Source of the DNA: Treponema sp. UBA4873
GTDB lineage: Bacteria; Spirochaetota; Spirochaetia; Treponematales; Treponemataceae
Length of the DNA stretch: 64,000 bases
NCBI GenBank assembly: GCA_002399405.1
Contig: DHDP01000011.1
Span: 98,559-162,558 of the forward strand
Reading direction: 5' to 3'
A program made the translations under genes and the position numbers. Position 1 is the stretch's first letter, and each line of letters starts with the position of its first letter. Shown here in pieces: positions 15,563 through 23,799 of this stretch. The notes under the pieces are model-generated. The model did no database searches. It had not been told where the DNA came from and saw nothing but the letters and a program-made list of their open reading frames with translations.

Positions 15563-17127
15563 GAACGGGGTGTATCATGTTCCGCGTCGCGCGTAAGCGT
15601 GAGCGTCCGTCCTTCAACGGGAAAGCACGTATCGGGAGAAAGCCTCACCGGAGTAAGACGCATCGTATTGTAATCGACACGGACTTCCTCCTTCCGTTTT
15701 TTGGTGGCGGGAATCGTCACCGAATCGAACAGCATCTGATATGACTCGGCAAGTATCTGCTGCGCGGACGCAGAGCGGAACTGAATCACAAAGCTGCCGG
15801 CTACAGTGTCGGTGACGAAATAACCGTCATCCTTGAGCGACTCGCCGGTAAGCGCATACGTGTTGTCTTTAAACGTAATATGCATGCCGTTATCAGTCGT
15901 CCACGAAGGACCTTTCCGAAGTTCACCGGCGTAATCGGCATCAGTCGTCGCTTTCGTTTCCGTGCTGAACGTACTCTGCGTCGTCATCTTGCGGTAACCG
16001 CCGTCCCATAAGTTGTTTTCCTTTATTATCATGCGCACGTCGTCGATAATATGCACGCGCACTTCGTCGACGCCGGTAAGCGAAATATCGCAGCGGCGCT
16101 GCATGTTCGTAATCGATTCGTTCGTCGTCGAAAGATAGATTCCGCTCCGCCGAAGATTGCTGTCTTCCCATGAATACACTTCCTCCGTATCCCCATACAG
16201 AAAAATGATTTCCTTGTCGGGATAATCGAAGAACAGATAGCGGATACCGTCGTCCTCGTTCGAAGTTTTGTACCACAATCCGTTGAGAAAGTCCGCAAAA
16301 GTTTCGACAGTTCCGTCCTGTATGCGCGCGAGCTCTTTTGCCGCAATACGGCTGCCCGTTACGCGCACCTGCTTTATCTGCATGTATTTCTGCTCTTTCT
16401 CGTCCCACTGGTATTCGGTCTGGATCTGACTCAGGTTCGCATTATCGGAACCGCTTTCGTCCTTCGCGGAACTGTACACCCACACGGGAAAGCTTTCGCC
16501 CTTCGACTGGGAAAGCTCGTACGATTCGGACCTGTCGTCCTGCTGGATAAAAATGGTGCCGTCTGATTCAAAATCGCCTATCTGCACAAGCTCGAATCTA
16601 TTCAGTTTGCGGCGGCTCATGTAGATGCACATGATGCTGTCTCCGTTGTCGCGCACGCCCTGATACACAAGTTCAGTCTTGTGGTCGCCCGTCATATCGA
16701 TGCCGGTGTACGAGAACGTACGCACGCGCGAAATATTCGTGGTAATTTCCGCAGCACGGACATAGGAGTTGCTTTCCGCATCGTACATACCGACAAGCAG
16801 CACAAGATACGGAACGCTCTCTTTGCGTACGGCGACAACCTGGTCGTCAAGATTATCGCCGTTTAAATCAATCGAAAGAGTACTGATGAGCGTCTCCGTC
16901 GGCAGCAGCGGCACAAACGTCGTCATCGATGCATTATCCTGCGTCTGCGCGTCGGCAGTCTCTTTTTCCTCTTTTTCCGTTCCGGAAGTCGGAATAACAA
17001 CTTTGGCGCGCGGTACCGAACGCTGTTCGCTCCAGTACACAACACGCACGACGAAAAGAACAGCAAGGACGCCGCCTATGATAAGAAAGACAGCAGGAAT
17101 AACTTTATTTGTACGCTTTGACTTCAT
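15559..17127 (-). CDS. membrane-anchored protein with calcium-loop-like repeats, function unknown
   Basis: 522 residues; I do not recognise a named family. Residues about 9-29 form one uncleaved N-terminal membrane helix (VIPAVFLIIGGVLAVLFVVRVV) after a basic tail, so the bulk should face the periplasm. A low-complexity Glu/Thr linker follows. The exported part contains two acidic loops, DLNGDNLDDQ (near residue 109) and DMTGDHKTE (near residue 164), like the Ca-binding loops of FG-GAP/EF-hand repeats, in a beta-rich context. It sits between groEL and alaS on the same strand. Its ATG lies 8 nt after a TATATT box with no ribosome-binding site. Adhesin or propeller-type folds are possible; I cannot assign a role. 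Confidence 0.65.
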   Translation of the reverse strand: MKSKRTNKVIPAVFLIIGGVLAVLFVVRVVYWSEQRSVPRAKVVIPTSGTEKEEKETADAQTQDNASMTTFVPLLPTETLISTLSIDLNGDNLDDQVVAVRKESVPYLVLLVGMYDAESNSYVRAAEITTNISRVRTFSYTGIDMTGDHKTELVYQGVRDNGDSIMCIYMSRRKLNRFELVQIGDFESDGTIFIQQDDRSESYELSQSKGESFPVWVYSSAKDESGSDNANLSQIQTEYQWDEKEQKYMQIKQVRVTGSRIAAKELARIQDGTVETFADFLNGLWYKTSNEDDGIRYLFFDYPDKEIIFLYGDTEEVYSWEDSNLRRSGIYLSTTNESITNMQRRCDISLTGVDEVRVHIIDDVRMIIKENNLWDGGYRKMTTQSTFSTETKATTDADYAGELRKGPSWTTDNGMHITFKDNTYALTGESLKDDGYFVTDTVAGSFVIQFRSASAQQILAESYQMLFDSVTIPATKKRKEEVRVDYNTMRLTPVRLSPDTCFPVEGRTLTLTRDAEHDTPRS

Positions 17128-17135
17128 ATGCAGAA

Positions 17136-17141
17136 AATATA
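17136..17141 (-). promoter_or_regulatory. -10 box, start codon near +1
   Basis: TATATT on the minus strand is followed by 8 nt and the ATG at 17127. The -35 region at 17 bp is a T-tract with little match to consensus. No ribosome-binding sequence lies between the box and the start codon. Confidence 0.4.
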
Positions 17142-17207
17142 CTACAACGGAGAAAATAAAAAAAGATGACCACTTTCAAAAGTGAGTAAATTACACTTTG
17201 TCACCTC

Positions 17208-17317
17208 ATACAGAAAAGCAGTCCGCTTACCCGGAAAATAATCCCGCTTGCTCCGGCTCGCAGTAGCGAGAGTCGCCAGCAGGATTATTTTCCGCTCCGC
17301 TCCCTGCTTTTCTGTAT
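17208..17317. repeat. nested inverted-repeat element, family 1, copy A
   Basis: An outer perfect 14-bp arm pair (ATACAGAAAAGCAG at 17208-17221 with its complement at 17304-17317) encloses a perfect 13-bp pair (CGGAAAATAATCC at 17232-17244 with 17282-17294). That in turn encloses a small CTCGC/GCGAG hairpin. Copy B at 22170 has the same outer arms and the same three-level plan, with different inner sequences. One end carries ACCTCAT next to the outer arm; it faces the start of the 522-residue gene. Confidence 0.8.
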
Positions 17318-17401
17318 AATACGCAACCGGCTGAAACACTTTTGATAGTAGTCAGTCTAGTAACGAAAATACCGGGCTCAAAGTCAGGACTATGTCTCAA
17401 G

Positions 17402-17531
17402 AACAGTGCAGAAATTTTCTGCCCTGTTAAATAAAACAGCCTGCCACGGATGGCAGGCCTTGTGTTGCACCATTCTGCTGTGCAGAATGGTGCCATGTAT
17501 TAAAAATACATGGATGTATTTTTAATACATC
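17402..17531. repeat. array of five short hairpins at the 3' end of groEL, includes family 2 copy D
   Basis: From left to right: AACAG-GCAGAAA paired with its complement (17402-17428); GCCTGCCA/TGGCAGGC (17439-17458); GCACCATTCTGC/GCAGAATGGTGC, 12 bp perfect (17467-17493); CATGTATT/AATACATG (17494-17512); and GATGTATT/AATACATC (17513-17531). The last overlaps the groEL stop codon. The 17467-17493 hairpin shares the GTGTTGCAC...GTGCCA frame with the element at 36511. Confidence 0.8.
17432..17458 (-). terminator. groEL rho-independent terminator
   Basis: On the minus strand the 8-bp GCCTGCCA/TGGCAGGC stem with a 4-nt loop is followed by TGTTTTATTT. It is the only hairpin of the array with a T-rich tail in the groEL direction. 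Confidence 0.75.
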
Positions 17532-19153
17532 CCTCCCATGTCTCCGCCTGCAGGAGCTGCGGCCGGAGTTTTCGGTTCAGGAATGTCGGTAATTGCGCAC
17601 TCTGTCGTAATGAGGGTACCGGCAATCGAAACAGCGTTTGTGAGAGCCGAGCAGGCGACTTTTGCTGGATCGATAATACCTGCATCCATCATGTTCTTCC
17701 ACTCGTTCTTCGCAGCGTCGTAACCGACGCCTTTCTTCTCTGATTTCGCCTTATCGGCAATAACGGCACCGTCGACACCTGCGTTGTCTGCAATCTGGCG
17801 GATAGGCTCCTCACATGCGCGGCGTACAATCTTGAAACCGACTTTCTCGTCTTCGGTAAGATCTGCCGGAATCGGTTCGAGGACTTTTGATGCTTCGAGC
17901 AGTGCAAGACCGCCGCCGGAAACGACACCGCCTTCGAGAGCTGCGCGCGTAGCCGCAATCGTATCTTCGACGCGGAACTTCTTCTCTTTCATCTCTGTCT
18001 CGGTCGTAGCACCGACGTTGATGACTGCGACGCCGCCTGAAAGTTTTGCAAGGCGCTTCTGGAGCTGTTCCTTGTCGTAGCTCGACGTCGTCTTTTCAAT
18101 CTGAGTCTTGATTTCCTCGACGCGCTCGGAAATAGCTTTTTTTGTACCGGCACCGCCGACGATAGTCGTATTATCCTTGTCGATTTTTACAGTTCTGGCT
18201 TTTCCGAGCATGCTTACGTCGGCACTTTCAAGTTTAAGTCCGACTTCTTCGGAAATGACCTGACCGCCCGTAAGTATGGCGATATCCTGCAGCATATCCT
18301 TTCTGCGGTCGCCGAATCCCGGAGCTTTGACCGCACAGCATTTGATTGTGCCGCGGATTGTGTTGAGAACGAGCGTCGTGAGCGCTTCGCCGTCCACATC
18401 CTCAGCGATGATGATGAGCGCTTTACCTTCGTTCGCGACTTTCTCGAGAATCGGAAGGAGGTCTTTCATTGCGGAGATTTTCTTGTCGTAAATCAGAACG
18501 TACGCATCGTCGTAATCGGCTTCCATGCGCTCGCGGTCCGTAACGAAATATGACGAAATATATCCGCGGTCGAACTGCATACCTTCGACCGTGTCGACTG
18601 TTGTGTCCATGTTCTTCGATTCTTCAACAGTGATGACGCCGTCTTTTCCGACTTTGGAAATAGCGTCTGCAAGCATTTTACCGATTTCAATATCGTTATT
18701 TGCGGAGATTGTTGCAATGTTGGTAATATCATCCGCATTTTTGACAGGTTTTGCACTCTTTTTTACTTCGTCGACAACAAGCTTTACAGCCTTGTCCATA
18801 CCGCGCTTAATCTCAATCGGAGTCATTCCCGCCGCGACTGATTTTACGCCTTCACGGACCATCGCATACGCAAGAACCGTTGCCGTCGTCGTACCGTCGC
18901 CCGCATCGTCGTTTGTCTTCGACGCAACTTCACGTACGAACTGGGCACCCATGTTCTCATACGGATCCTTAAGTTCGATTTCCTTTGCAACTGATACGCC
19001 GTCTTTCGTAATAGTCGGCGAGCCGTACTTTTTGTCGAGCATAACCATGCGTCCGCACGGTCCGAGCGTAACTTTTACCGCCTTGGAAATCTGTTCAACA
19101 CCTGAAAGCAGCTTTCTGCGGGCTTCTTCATTAAATAACAACTGTTTAGCCAT
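17522..19153 (-). CDS. groEL: chaperonin GroEL (Hsp60)
   Basis: 543 residues, normal length, ending in the family's Gly/Met-rich tail (GGDMGGMY). It forms the double-ring ATP-driven protein-folding chamber that works with GroES. Conserved segments include LGPCGRMVMLDKKYGSP at the ATP site, the NDDAGDGTTTATVLA loop with the catalytic Asp (about residue 87), and the IATISANND apical/intermediate region. The start has a GGAG site and a leader of about 65 nt. It is separate from groES and is followed by an array of hairpins. Confidence 0.98.
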   Translation of the reverse strand: MAKQLLFNEEARRKLLSGVEQISKAVKVTLGPCGRMVMLDKKYGSPTITKDGVSVAKEIELKDPYENMGAQFVREVASKTNDDAGDGTTTATVLAYAMVREGVKSVAAGMTPIEIKRGMDKAVKLVVDEVKKSAKPVKNADDITNIATISANNDIEIGKMLADAISKVGKDGVITVEESKNMDTTVDTVEGMQFDRGYISSYFVTDRERMEADYDDAYVLIYDKKISAMKDLLPILEKVANEGKALIIIAEDVDGEALTTLVLNTIRGTIKCCAVKAPGFGDRRKDMLQDIAILTGGQVISEEVGLKLESADVSMLGKARTVKIDKDNTTIVGGAGTKKAISERVEEIKTQIEKTTSSYDKEQLQKRLAKLSGGVAVINVGATTETEMKEKKFRVEDTIAATRAALEGGVVSGGGLALLEASKVLEPIPADLTEDEKVGFKIVRRACEEPIRQIADNAGVDGAVIADKAKSEKKGVGYDAAKNEWKNMMDAGIIDPAKVACSALTNAVSIAGTLITTECAITDIPEPKTPAAAPAGGDMGGMY

Positions 19154-19227
19154 AGTAATGCAACTCCTTCTATCACTGACTTTACTTTTTAGAGACTACA
19201 GTAAAGCATTTTTATTGTTTACCATAA

Positions 19228-19256
19228 AAGATATAAAAAAAAAGGCGTTATGGCAA
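19228..19256 (-). promoter_or_regulatory. groEL promoter
   Basis: Minus strand TTGCCA (19251-19256), a 17-bp spacer and TATCTT (19228-19233); predicted start near 19221. The leader holds a CTTTACT/AGTAAAG inverted repeat with a 13-nt loop. No CIRCE site is present. Confidence 0.55.
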
Positions 19257-19309
19257 CTTTTTTCAGCAAAAAACGCATAAATTTGTCCTTTTAATGCGAA
19301 TTCTATTGT

Positions 19310-20176
19310 ATGAAAAGTATACGTTCTATAATACCGGCCGCGGCATGGCTTATTCTTTCCACCGCCCTCCCGTCGTGTTCCGCTGATGCGGGATTTCCGC
19401 TCCGGACTGAATCCGTCCTATTCACACTTCCCTCTTGGCCGCCGGAAAACGACGTGTCGTATCCGCCCGTTTCGTACTGGGACGTGCGGTACTGTGCAGG
19501 AAACTCTTCAGGCACGCTCACGCTCGGTGCAGAGGACGCGGCGGATGTGTCGTTCACACTTCAACTGGCTGCAGATACTCCGTGTGCGGTTTGTGCGCAG
19601 CCCGTCACTCTGCACGGAAGTACGGAATCGGCATTTTTCAGACCAGCAGGATGTGTGTACCCGGCGGAGAGCAGCATTACATGGGAAAACGGATTTCCCG
19701 CATCAGTCTGCATGCAGCTGTACCGCGCGTCGGAAAACAGCGGAGAAGATACGGCGGAATACCTTGCACAATTCAACTGGAAAAAGTTCTGCAGCGCGCT
19801 GGCAGAAAAGGCCGCGGCGGACGGTCCCGGGTGGAATCCGTGGATGCTCGACAGGACGGCAGTGTGCAGCGCCGTAGCCGCCCGTTCGTTCAGCTCGACG
19901 TTCCTTACAGCGAAAGACTGCTTCACTGTAGAAACAACGATTCTCTCCGACATGGCATCCGAGGTTTCCTCAGGAACGGACGGAGAACCGCTGTTAATTC
20001 CGCGGTACGTACCTTCGTACAGGGAACAGCGCGAAACAGGAACCGCCGTTCTTAAAACGGGAACGGCGAACAGCTATCTCTATACCATGCGAACAATTGC
20101 AGTAATTACCGGCTCCGACGCGGACAGCGTGACACTTGAAATTACGGCTGTCCCGCTATACACTGGAAAACAATGA
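19310..20176 (+). CDS. putative lipoprotein, function unknown
   Basis: 288 residues. The N terminus is a lipoprotein signal peptide with lipobox ALPSC (Cys at residue 23). I recognise no domain in the rest, which is rich in Ser, Thr, Ala and Cys (about ten cysteines, unusual for a spirochaetal lipoprotein and possibly disulfide-bonded) and has beta-type alternation. It overlaps the next gene by 4 bp (ATGA) and so forms an operon with a second lipoprotein and a putative outer-membrane protein. The start codon has no clear ribosome-binding site and no clear -10 box. Confidence 0.65.
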   Translation: MKSIRSIIPAAAWLILSTALPSCSADAGFPLRTESVLFTLPSWPPENDVSYPPVSYWDVRYCAGNSSGTLTLGAEDAADVSFTLQLAADTPCAVCAQPVTLHGSTESAFFRPAGCVYPAESSITWENGFPASVCMQLYRASENSGEDTAEYLAQFNWKKFCSALAEKAAADGPGWNPWMLDRTAVCSAVAARSFSSTFLTAKDCFTVETTILSDMASEVSSGTDGEPLLIPRYVPSYREQRETGTAVLKTGTANSYLYTMRTIAVITGSDADSVTLEITAVPLYTGKQ

Positions 20177-21342
20177 AACACCGTTATTTTGCAGCGGTTC
20201 TGCCGCTTTTCATACTTTTTTCGTGCAGCAAGGCAAAGCAGCCGGACACTGAATCTTCCGATGTGCTTCTTACGGCGGACGATCACGCATGGTACAGCTT
20301 TTCGGACGGCTCACTCGTAAAAACGACTGCGCCTCAGGACGCCCCTTTACAGCCCGAAAGACCGTGGACGGAAGCCGTACGGATTTCGTCCGCATCGAGC
20401 GCGACAGGAGACGGCAGTACGATTCCGGCTGCGTACGCGCTTGTAAACAGGACGGGCGTGCTTGTTTTCAACGGCGATAAAATGCATCTGTATGCCGACA
20501 CGGCCCTTTTTGCGGACAGAAGCGCGGATAATATCGTCTTTCAGAACGACACACCGCTTTTCTCACTATATAAGAGCACATTCTTCAACACAACCGTGAA
20601 AACAAATCAGCAGGAAGACAAACTGCATCCTTTTCTTGCACAGTTCGATCCGTCATCCCGTATTGTCTATCCCGTCATAAGCTGTGCGAATCTGGGACTT
20701 GGAGCCGAATCCGAAGTGACTGATTTTATCTGGGACGGAAATACGTTCATCTGTTCCGTGAAGACAGAAACGGATGCAAAAACCGATTTCCGGTATCTTT
20801 CCGTACAGCCGAAAGCGCCGCTTCTTTCGCTCACGCCTGTCAGCGCGGGAAAAAATCTGCTGATATCGCCGACCGACAGGGAATCGTTCCGCTCGCAGAA
20901 AACACCGAAGCCGTTCGGAACTGCGCCCGACCGGTTGAAAAAGATGCTTTCGGTTCTGCCGGCAGAGACTGCCTTCTATATTACCTGCAGTACGACAGGA
21001 GGTCATTCTCCCCGCCAGTACCTGAAACAGCAGCCCGACGACGATTCAGTCCCTCTCAATGCCCAGGCACTTCTTGCAGACACGTATGTCTGCGCCATGT
21101 TCAGCGACGGAACAACGTATATCAGCGGCGCACTATTCGGCAGGCATATCATACAGAACGGAAAAACGAGCGCATTCAGACTACCGAAACTTCCCTCAGG
21201 TTACGAATATTCGGTATTCACGATTTCAGGCACAACACTGTATGCGGCGTGGGAAGAAACTTCTTTCTATAAGACTGGCAGGAGCGGCTTTATTTCGGTA
21301 GATCTCGACAGGATTCTCTATAACAAGTCCGGAGACAACTGA
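20173..21342 (+). CDS. putative lipoprotein, function unknown
   Basis: 389 residues with a lipoprotein signal peptide and lipobox LFSCS (Cys at residue 18). Phrases such as HAWYSFSDGSLVKT, TGVLVFNGDKMHLYAD and FISVDLDRILYN suggest repeated beta strands, as in a propeller, but I cannot name a family. Its start overlaps the previous lipoprotein gene by 4 bp and its stop overlaps the next start by 1 bp, which indicates tight translational coupling. All three products are exported, so a shared envelope complex is a fair inference. Confidence 0.65.
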   Translation: MKHRYFAAVLPLFILFSCSKAKQPDTESSDVLLTADDHAWYSFSDGSLVKTTAPQDAPLQPERPWTEAVRISSASSATGDGSTIPAAYALVNRTGVLVFNGDKMHLYADTALFADRSADNIVFQNDTPLFSLYKSTFFNTTVKTNQQEDKLHPFLAQFDPSSRIVYPVISCANLGLGAESEVTDFIWDGNTFICSVKTETDAKTDFRYLSVQPKAPLLSLTPVSAGKNLLISPTDRESFRSQKTPKPFGTAPDRLKKMLSVLPAETAFYITCSTTGGHSPRQYLKQQPDDDSVPLNAQALLADTYVCAMFSDGTTYISGALFGRHIIQNGKTSAFRLPKLPSGYEYSVFTISGTTLYAAWEETSFYKTGRSGFISVDLDRILYNKSGDN

Positions 21343-22073
21343 TGAAACGGTTTCTTCTGCCTGCAGTTTTAGTTCTCTGTGCCGCGGCAGTATCTCTGCA
21401 TGCAGAAGAAAAAATCAGTATGCCTCTACCTGTTATAAACACGCAGTTTGTCGGCCCGGCGTCGTTTAAAGATTTCCTTCACCAGATAGACGTGTTCACT
21501 TCTTTTGCGCCGATGTTCATATTGAACACGGAAGCCGGAACAAAAAGCGCGCCGTCGCCCGTCGTGTATCCGGTCACCATCGGTGCTTCCTGGCCGAACT
21601 ACTACTTCGTCTCATTTCAGCCGAGACTCTCTTTCTATTATAACTACTACCTGTGGAACGACGACGAGCAGATTGCGCTCCCCGCCGAAGTCGAAAACAG
21701 AACAGCTACAGCCCTGTCGTTCCTGCTTACGCTGCCGGCAGTCTTTTCGTTCCACTTTACGGAGAATACAACTCTTGAAGCAGAGGCGGGTATTTCGCTG
21801 CTTCTGCGGGCGGGAATTCTTTCAAACGACGTATCGGCGTCCGACAGCGGCACAAGCGGTTCCGCCGAAAGCGACACGGAGCGTATAAACGAATGGTTCT
21901 GGTCGAATGCCCGTTTTTTATACGCCGAAACAGGGGCGTCCTGGCTCTATGACGTCACCGGCACAATCAAGGCCGGTCCCGAGCTGCATTTCTATCTTCC
22001 CCTCGGTTCCCTCTTTTCCGGCCGCGGTATGGACGCCATGATGCTGTCAACAGGAATAAAACTGATATTCTAG
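21342..22073 (+). CDS. putative outer-membrane beta-barrel protein
   Basis: 243 residues with a cleavable signal peptide (ending near SLHA-E, residue 22). The mature part has alternating strands rich in Tyr, Phe and Trp (NYYFVSFQPRLSFYYNYYLW, ATALSFLLTLPAVFSFHF) and ends in phenylalanine (KLIF), the usual C-terminal signal for BAM-mediated barrel insertion. I recognise no specific family. It is the third gene of the lipoprotein-lipoprotein-barrel set. Its start follows a GGAG site inside the previous gene. No obvious rho-independent terminator follows; the gap to the next gene holds element B. Confidence 0.6.
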   Translation: MKRFLLPAVLVLCAAAVSLHAEEKISMPLPVINTQFVGPASFKDFLHQIDVFTSFAPMFILNTEAGTKSAPSPVVYPVTIGASWPNYYFVSFQPRLSFYYNYYLWNDDEQIALPAEVENRTATALSFLLTLPAVFSFHFTENTTLEAEAGISLLLRAGILSNDVSASDSGTSGSAESDTERINEWFWSNARFLYAETGASWLYDVTGTIKAGPELHFYLPLGSLFSGRGMDAMMLSTGIKLIF

Positions 22074-22169
22074 CCCGGCGTTTGTTTCAATCACCCCTCC
22101 CCGCCGCATGTATAAATGCCGGTAATTATTTCACCCGTAACAATTCCCCGTAACAGTTGCTTATTCAGT

Positions 22170-22279
22170 ATACAGAAAAGCAGTTCGCGCAGCTGAAAAA
22201 ATCCACGCGCGACTCTTGCCTATTCTGGCAAGCCGGAACACATGGATTTTTTCAGCGTAAGCGAACTGCTTTCCTGTAT
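22170..22279. repeat. nested inverted-repeat element, family 1, copy B
   Basis: Outer arms of 19 bp with one mismatch begin ATACAGAAAAGCAGTTCGC (22170-22188) and close at 22261-22279. An inner perfect 14-bp pair, GCTGAAAAAATCCA (22192-22205 with 22243-22256), encloses CTTGCC/GGCAAG (22215-22232). The right end reads TGAGGTAAC and faces the next gene, as in copy A. 22074-22169 holds nothing I can name. Confidence 0.8.
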
Positions 22280-22300
22280 GAGGTAACTAATCCAATGTAT

Positions 22301-22329
22301 TTGTAACCAGGAAAATGTCCGTGTATAAT
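22301..22329 (+). promoter_or_regulatory. promoter of the unknown-protein/OppA operon
   Basis: TTGTAA (22301-22306), a 17-bp spacer and TATAAT (22324-22329) form a strong promoter just downstream of element B. Its predicted start near 22336 lies after the first possible ATG at 22315, which rules that codon out as the start. Confidence 0.65.
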
Positions 22330-22380
22330 TACCGTTCATTTAAAGTAGATTTTTACGAGGAAAACAGCGATAATAAAGAT

Positions 22381-23799
22381 ATGAGTGACGGACAAAATTT
22401 TACCAACGAACTGGAAAGTGCGCTTACCGCGAAAACAGAATGGTTTAACACTGTATCATTCCCCGATATGCTTGATAATTACAGGCTCCTTCATACCTGT
22501 GTCAAGAATTTATACGAACTTCTTGTCGAGCGCTCACTTATAAAACCTGATCCGTACAAACTTGACAAAAAAATTTCCAAAATCACCGTTCCTGATGATT
22601 CACCGTTCATAGAAACCGAACGCGCGACGGTCATGGGGGCACGTTTCTCCGATTATGAAACCATGCTCGATTTCGTCTGCACCTATTTCAAATTTTCCGT
22701 GGATCATATCGACATTATGCAGATCCGCAAACTTGTGGAATTGAACAACTGCATCGACTGGACACATTTTTCCGCGAATAATTCGAAAACAAACACGCGC
22801 AGCCTTGCAGAACTTATAAACGAGGCGCGCAGTCATTCAGAACAGATGGCTTTGAGCCTTATAAACGACTCCATCAATAAGAGTGCCCAGGCTGTCACCT
22901 CAATAAATGCGCTGCTCAAAGAGCTTACTGATTTTCAGCGCGAAGTATACAAGGGACAGCTGCGCAAAGATCTGTTCGAACACCCTTCGTTCAACAAAGT
23001 TCAGGCGTTCAGATCGACGGCCGATGAAGCAAACGAAATCAAACGTCTGTACCCTGAAGTCATGGGGAAAAAGCCGTTCTATAACGATCTCATCCAGGAA
23101 ATAATCAGGGAGGACCAGGCGCCGAACAAACAGCAGCTGCAGCAGGCACTTCTTCAGAAACTGCAGGTAAAGGAGCAGCAGTCCAAAACATCCAAAAAGA
23201 AAATCAATACGAAAGGAATGCTTCTGGAAACAGTATTCGTCATTTCGGCGCTGGGTCCGCAGCTGGATGCCGTTATTGCAAAAATTCAGGCAAATCACGA
23301 TATTCTTGCAAGCGAACACAATTCCTTTTTCGACAAATTCATAAAAAACCTGCGTAAGGCTTTCAATATTCCCGAACCGAAAGAGGAATACGATCTTGTT
23401 ATAATAAACCAGAAGACGGATACAAAAAACATCCAGACAATCGAATACAACACGTTTCTTACAAACCTGGAACGAAAGAAACGGTTCTTCCTTTCGTTCT
23501 CAGGAAAGCAGACTGCCGAATACCGGAAAATCGAGTCGTCGACGGAAGCTTCCATCCTTGAGTTTGTCAACAAACAGATAAGCGATATGCAGGAAATTCT
23601 CGTACTGCTCAATGCGCTCGACGAATATTTCAAAGCAAATTCCGGAAATCAGGACAAAGACAAAATCAAAGGCCTGAAGATTGAACTTGTCACGATGAAA
23701 AACACCCTTATAAAAGCAAATCAAAAACGGGCTGATTATACGTCCTTCATAGAAGAAGAAGCACAAATGAAAAAACTGGGAATAAAAGATGTCGATTAA
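22381..23799 (+). CDS. predicted cytoplasmic helical protein, function unknown
   Basis: 472 residues from the ATG at 22381. The frame is open from 22315, but the operon promoter lies inside that extra part. There is no signal peptide or membrane span. The sequence is highly charged and helix-rich, with coiled-coil-like stretches (QQLQQALLQKLQVKEQQSKTSKKKI, near residues 255-285; ISDMQEILVLLNALDEYFKA near 415). I recognise no domain. It overlaps the next gene, an OppA-like binding protein, by 11 bp. A link to peptide uptake is inferred only from that overlap. A GATAAT box ends 6 nt before the ATG, so a second, leaderless start is possible. Confidence 0.65.
   Translation: MSDGQNFTNELESALTAKTEWFNTVSFPDMLDNYRLLHTCVKNLYELLVERSLIKPDPYKLDKKISKITVPDDSPFIETERATVMGARFSDYETMLDFVCTYFKFSVDHIDIMQIRKLVELNNCIDWTHFSANNSKTNTRSLAELINEARSHSEQMALSLINDSINKSAQAVTSINALLKELTDFQREVYKGQLRKDLFEHPSFNKVQAFRSTADEANEIKRLYPEVMGKKPFYNDLIQEIIREDQAPNKQQLQQALLQKLQVKEQQSKTSKKKINTKGMLLETVFVISALGPQLDAVIAKIQANHDILASEHNSFFDKFIKNLRKAFNIPEPKEEYDLVIINQKTDTKNIQTIEYNTFLTNLERKKRFFLSFSGKQTAEYRKIESSTEASILEFVNKQISDMQEILVLLNALDEYFKANSGNQDKDKIKGLKIELVTMKNTLIKANQKRADYTSFIEEEAQMKKLGIKDVD

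Noticed and set aside
17208..17531. Insertion sequence remnant or tRNA in the groEL spacer
   Set aside because: No transposase fragment, no target duplication that I can identify, and no cloverleaf with CCA end; the segment is made of nested hairpins only.
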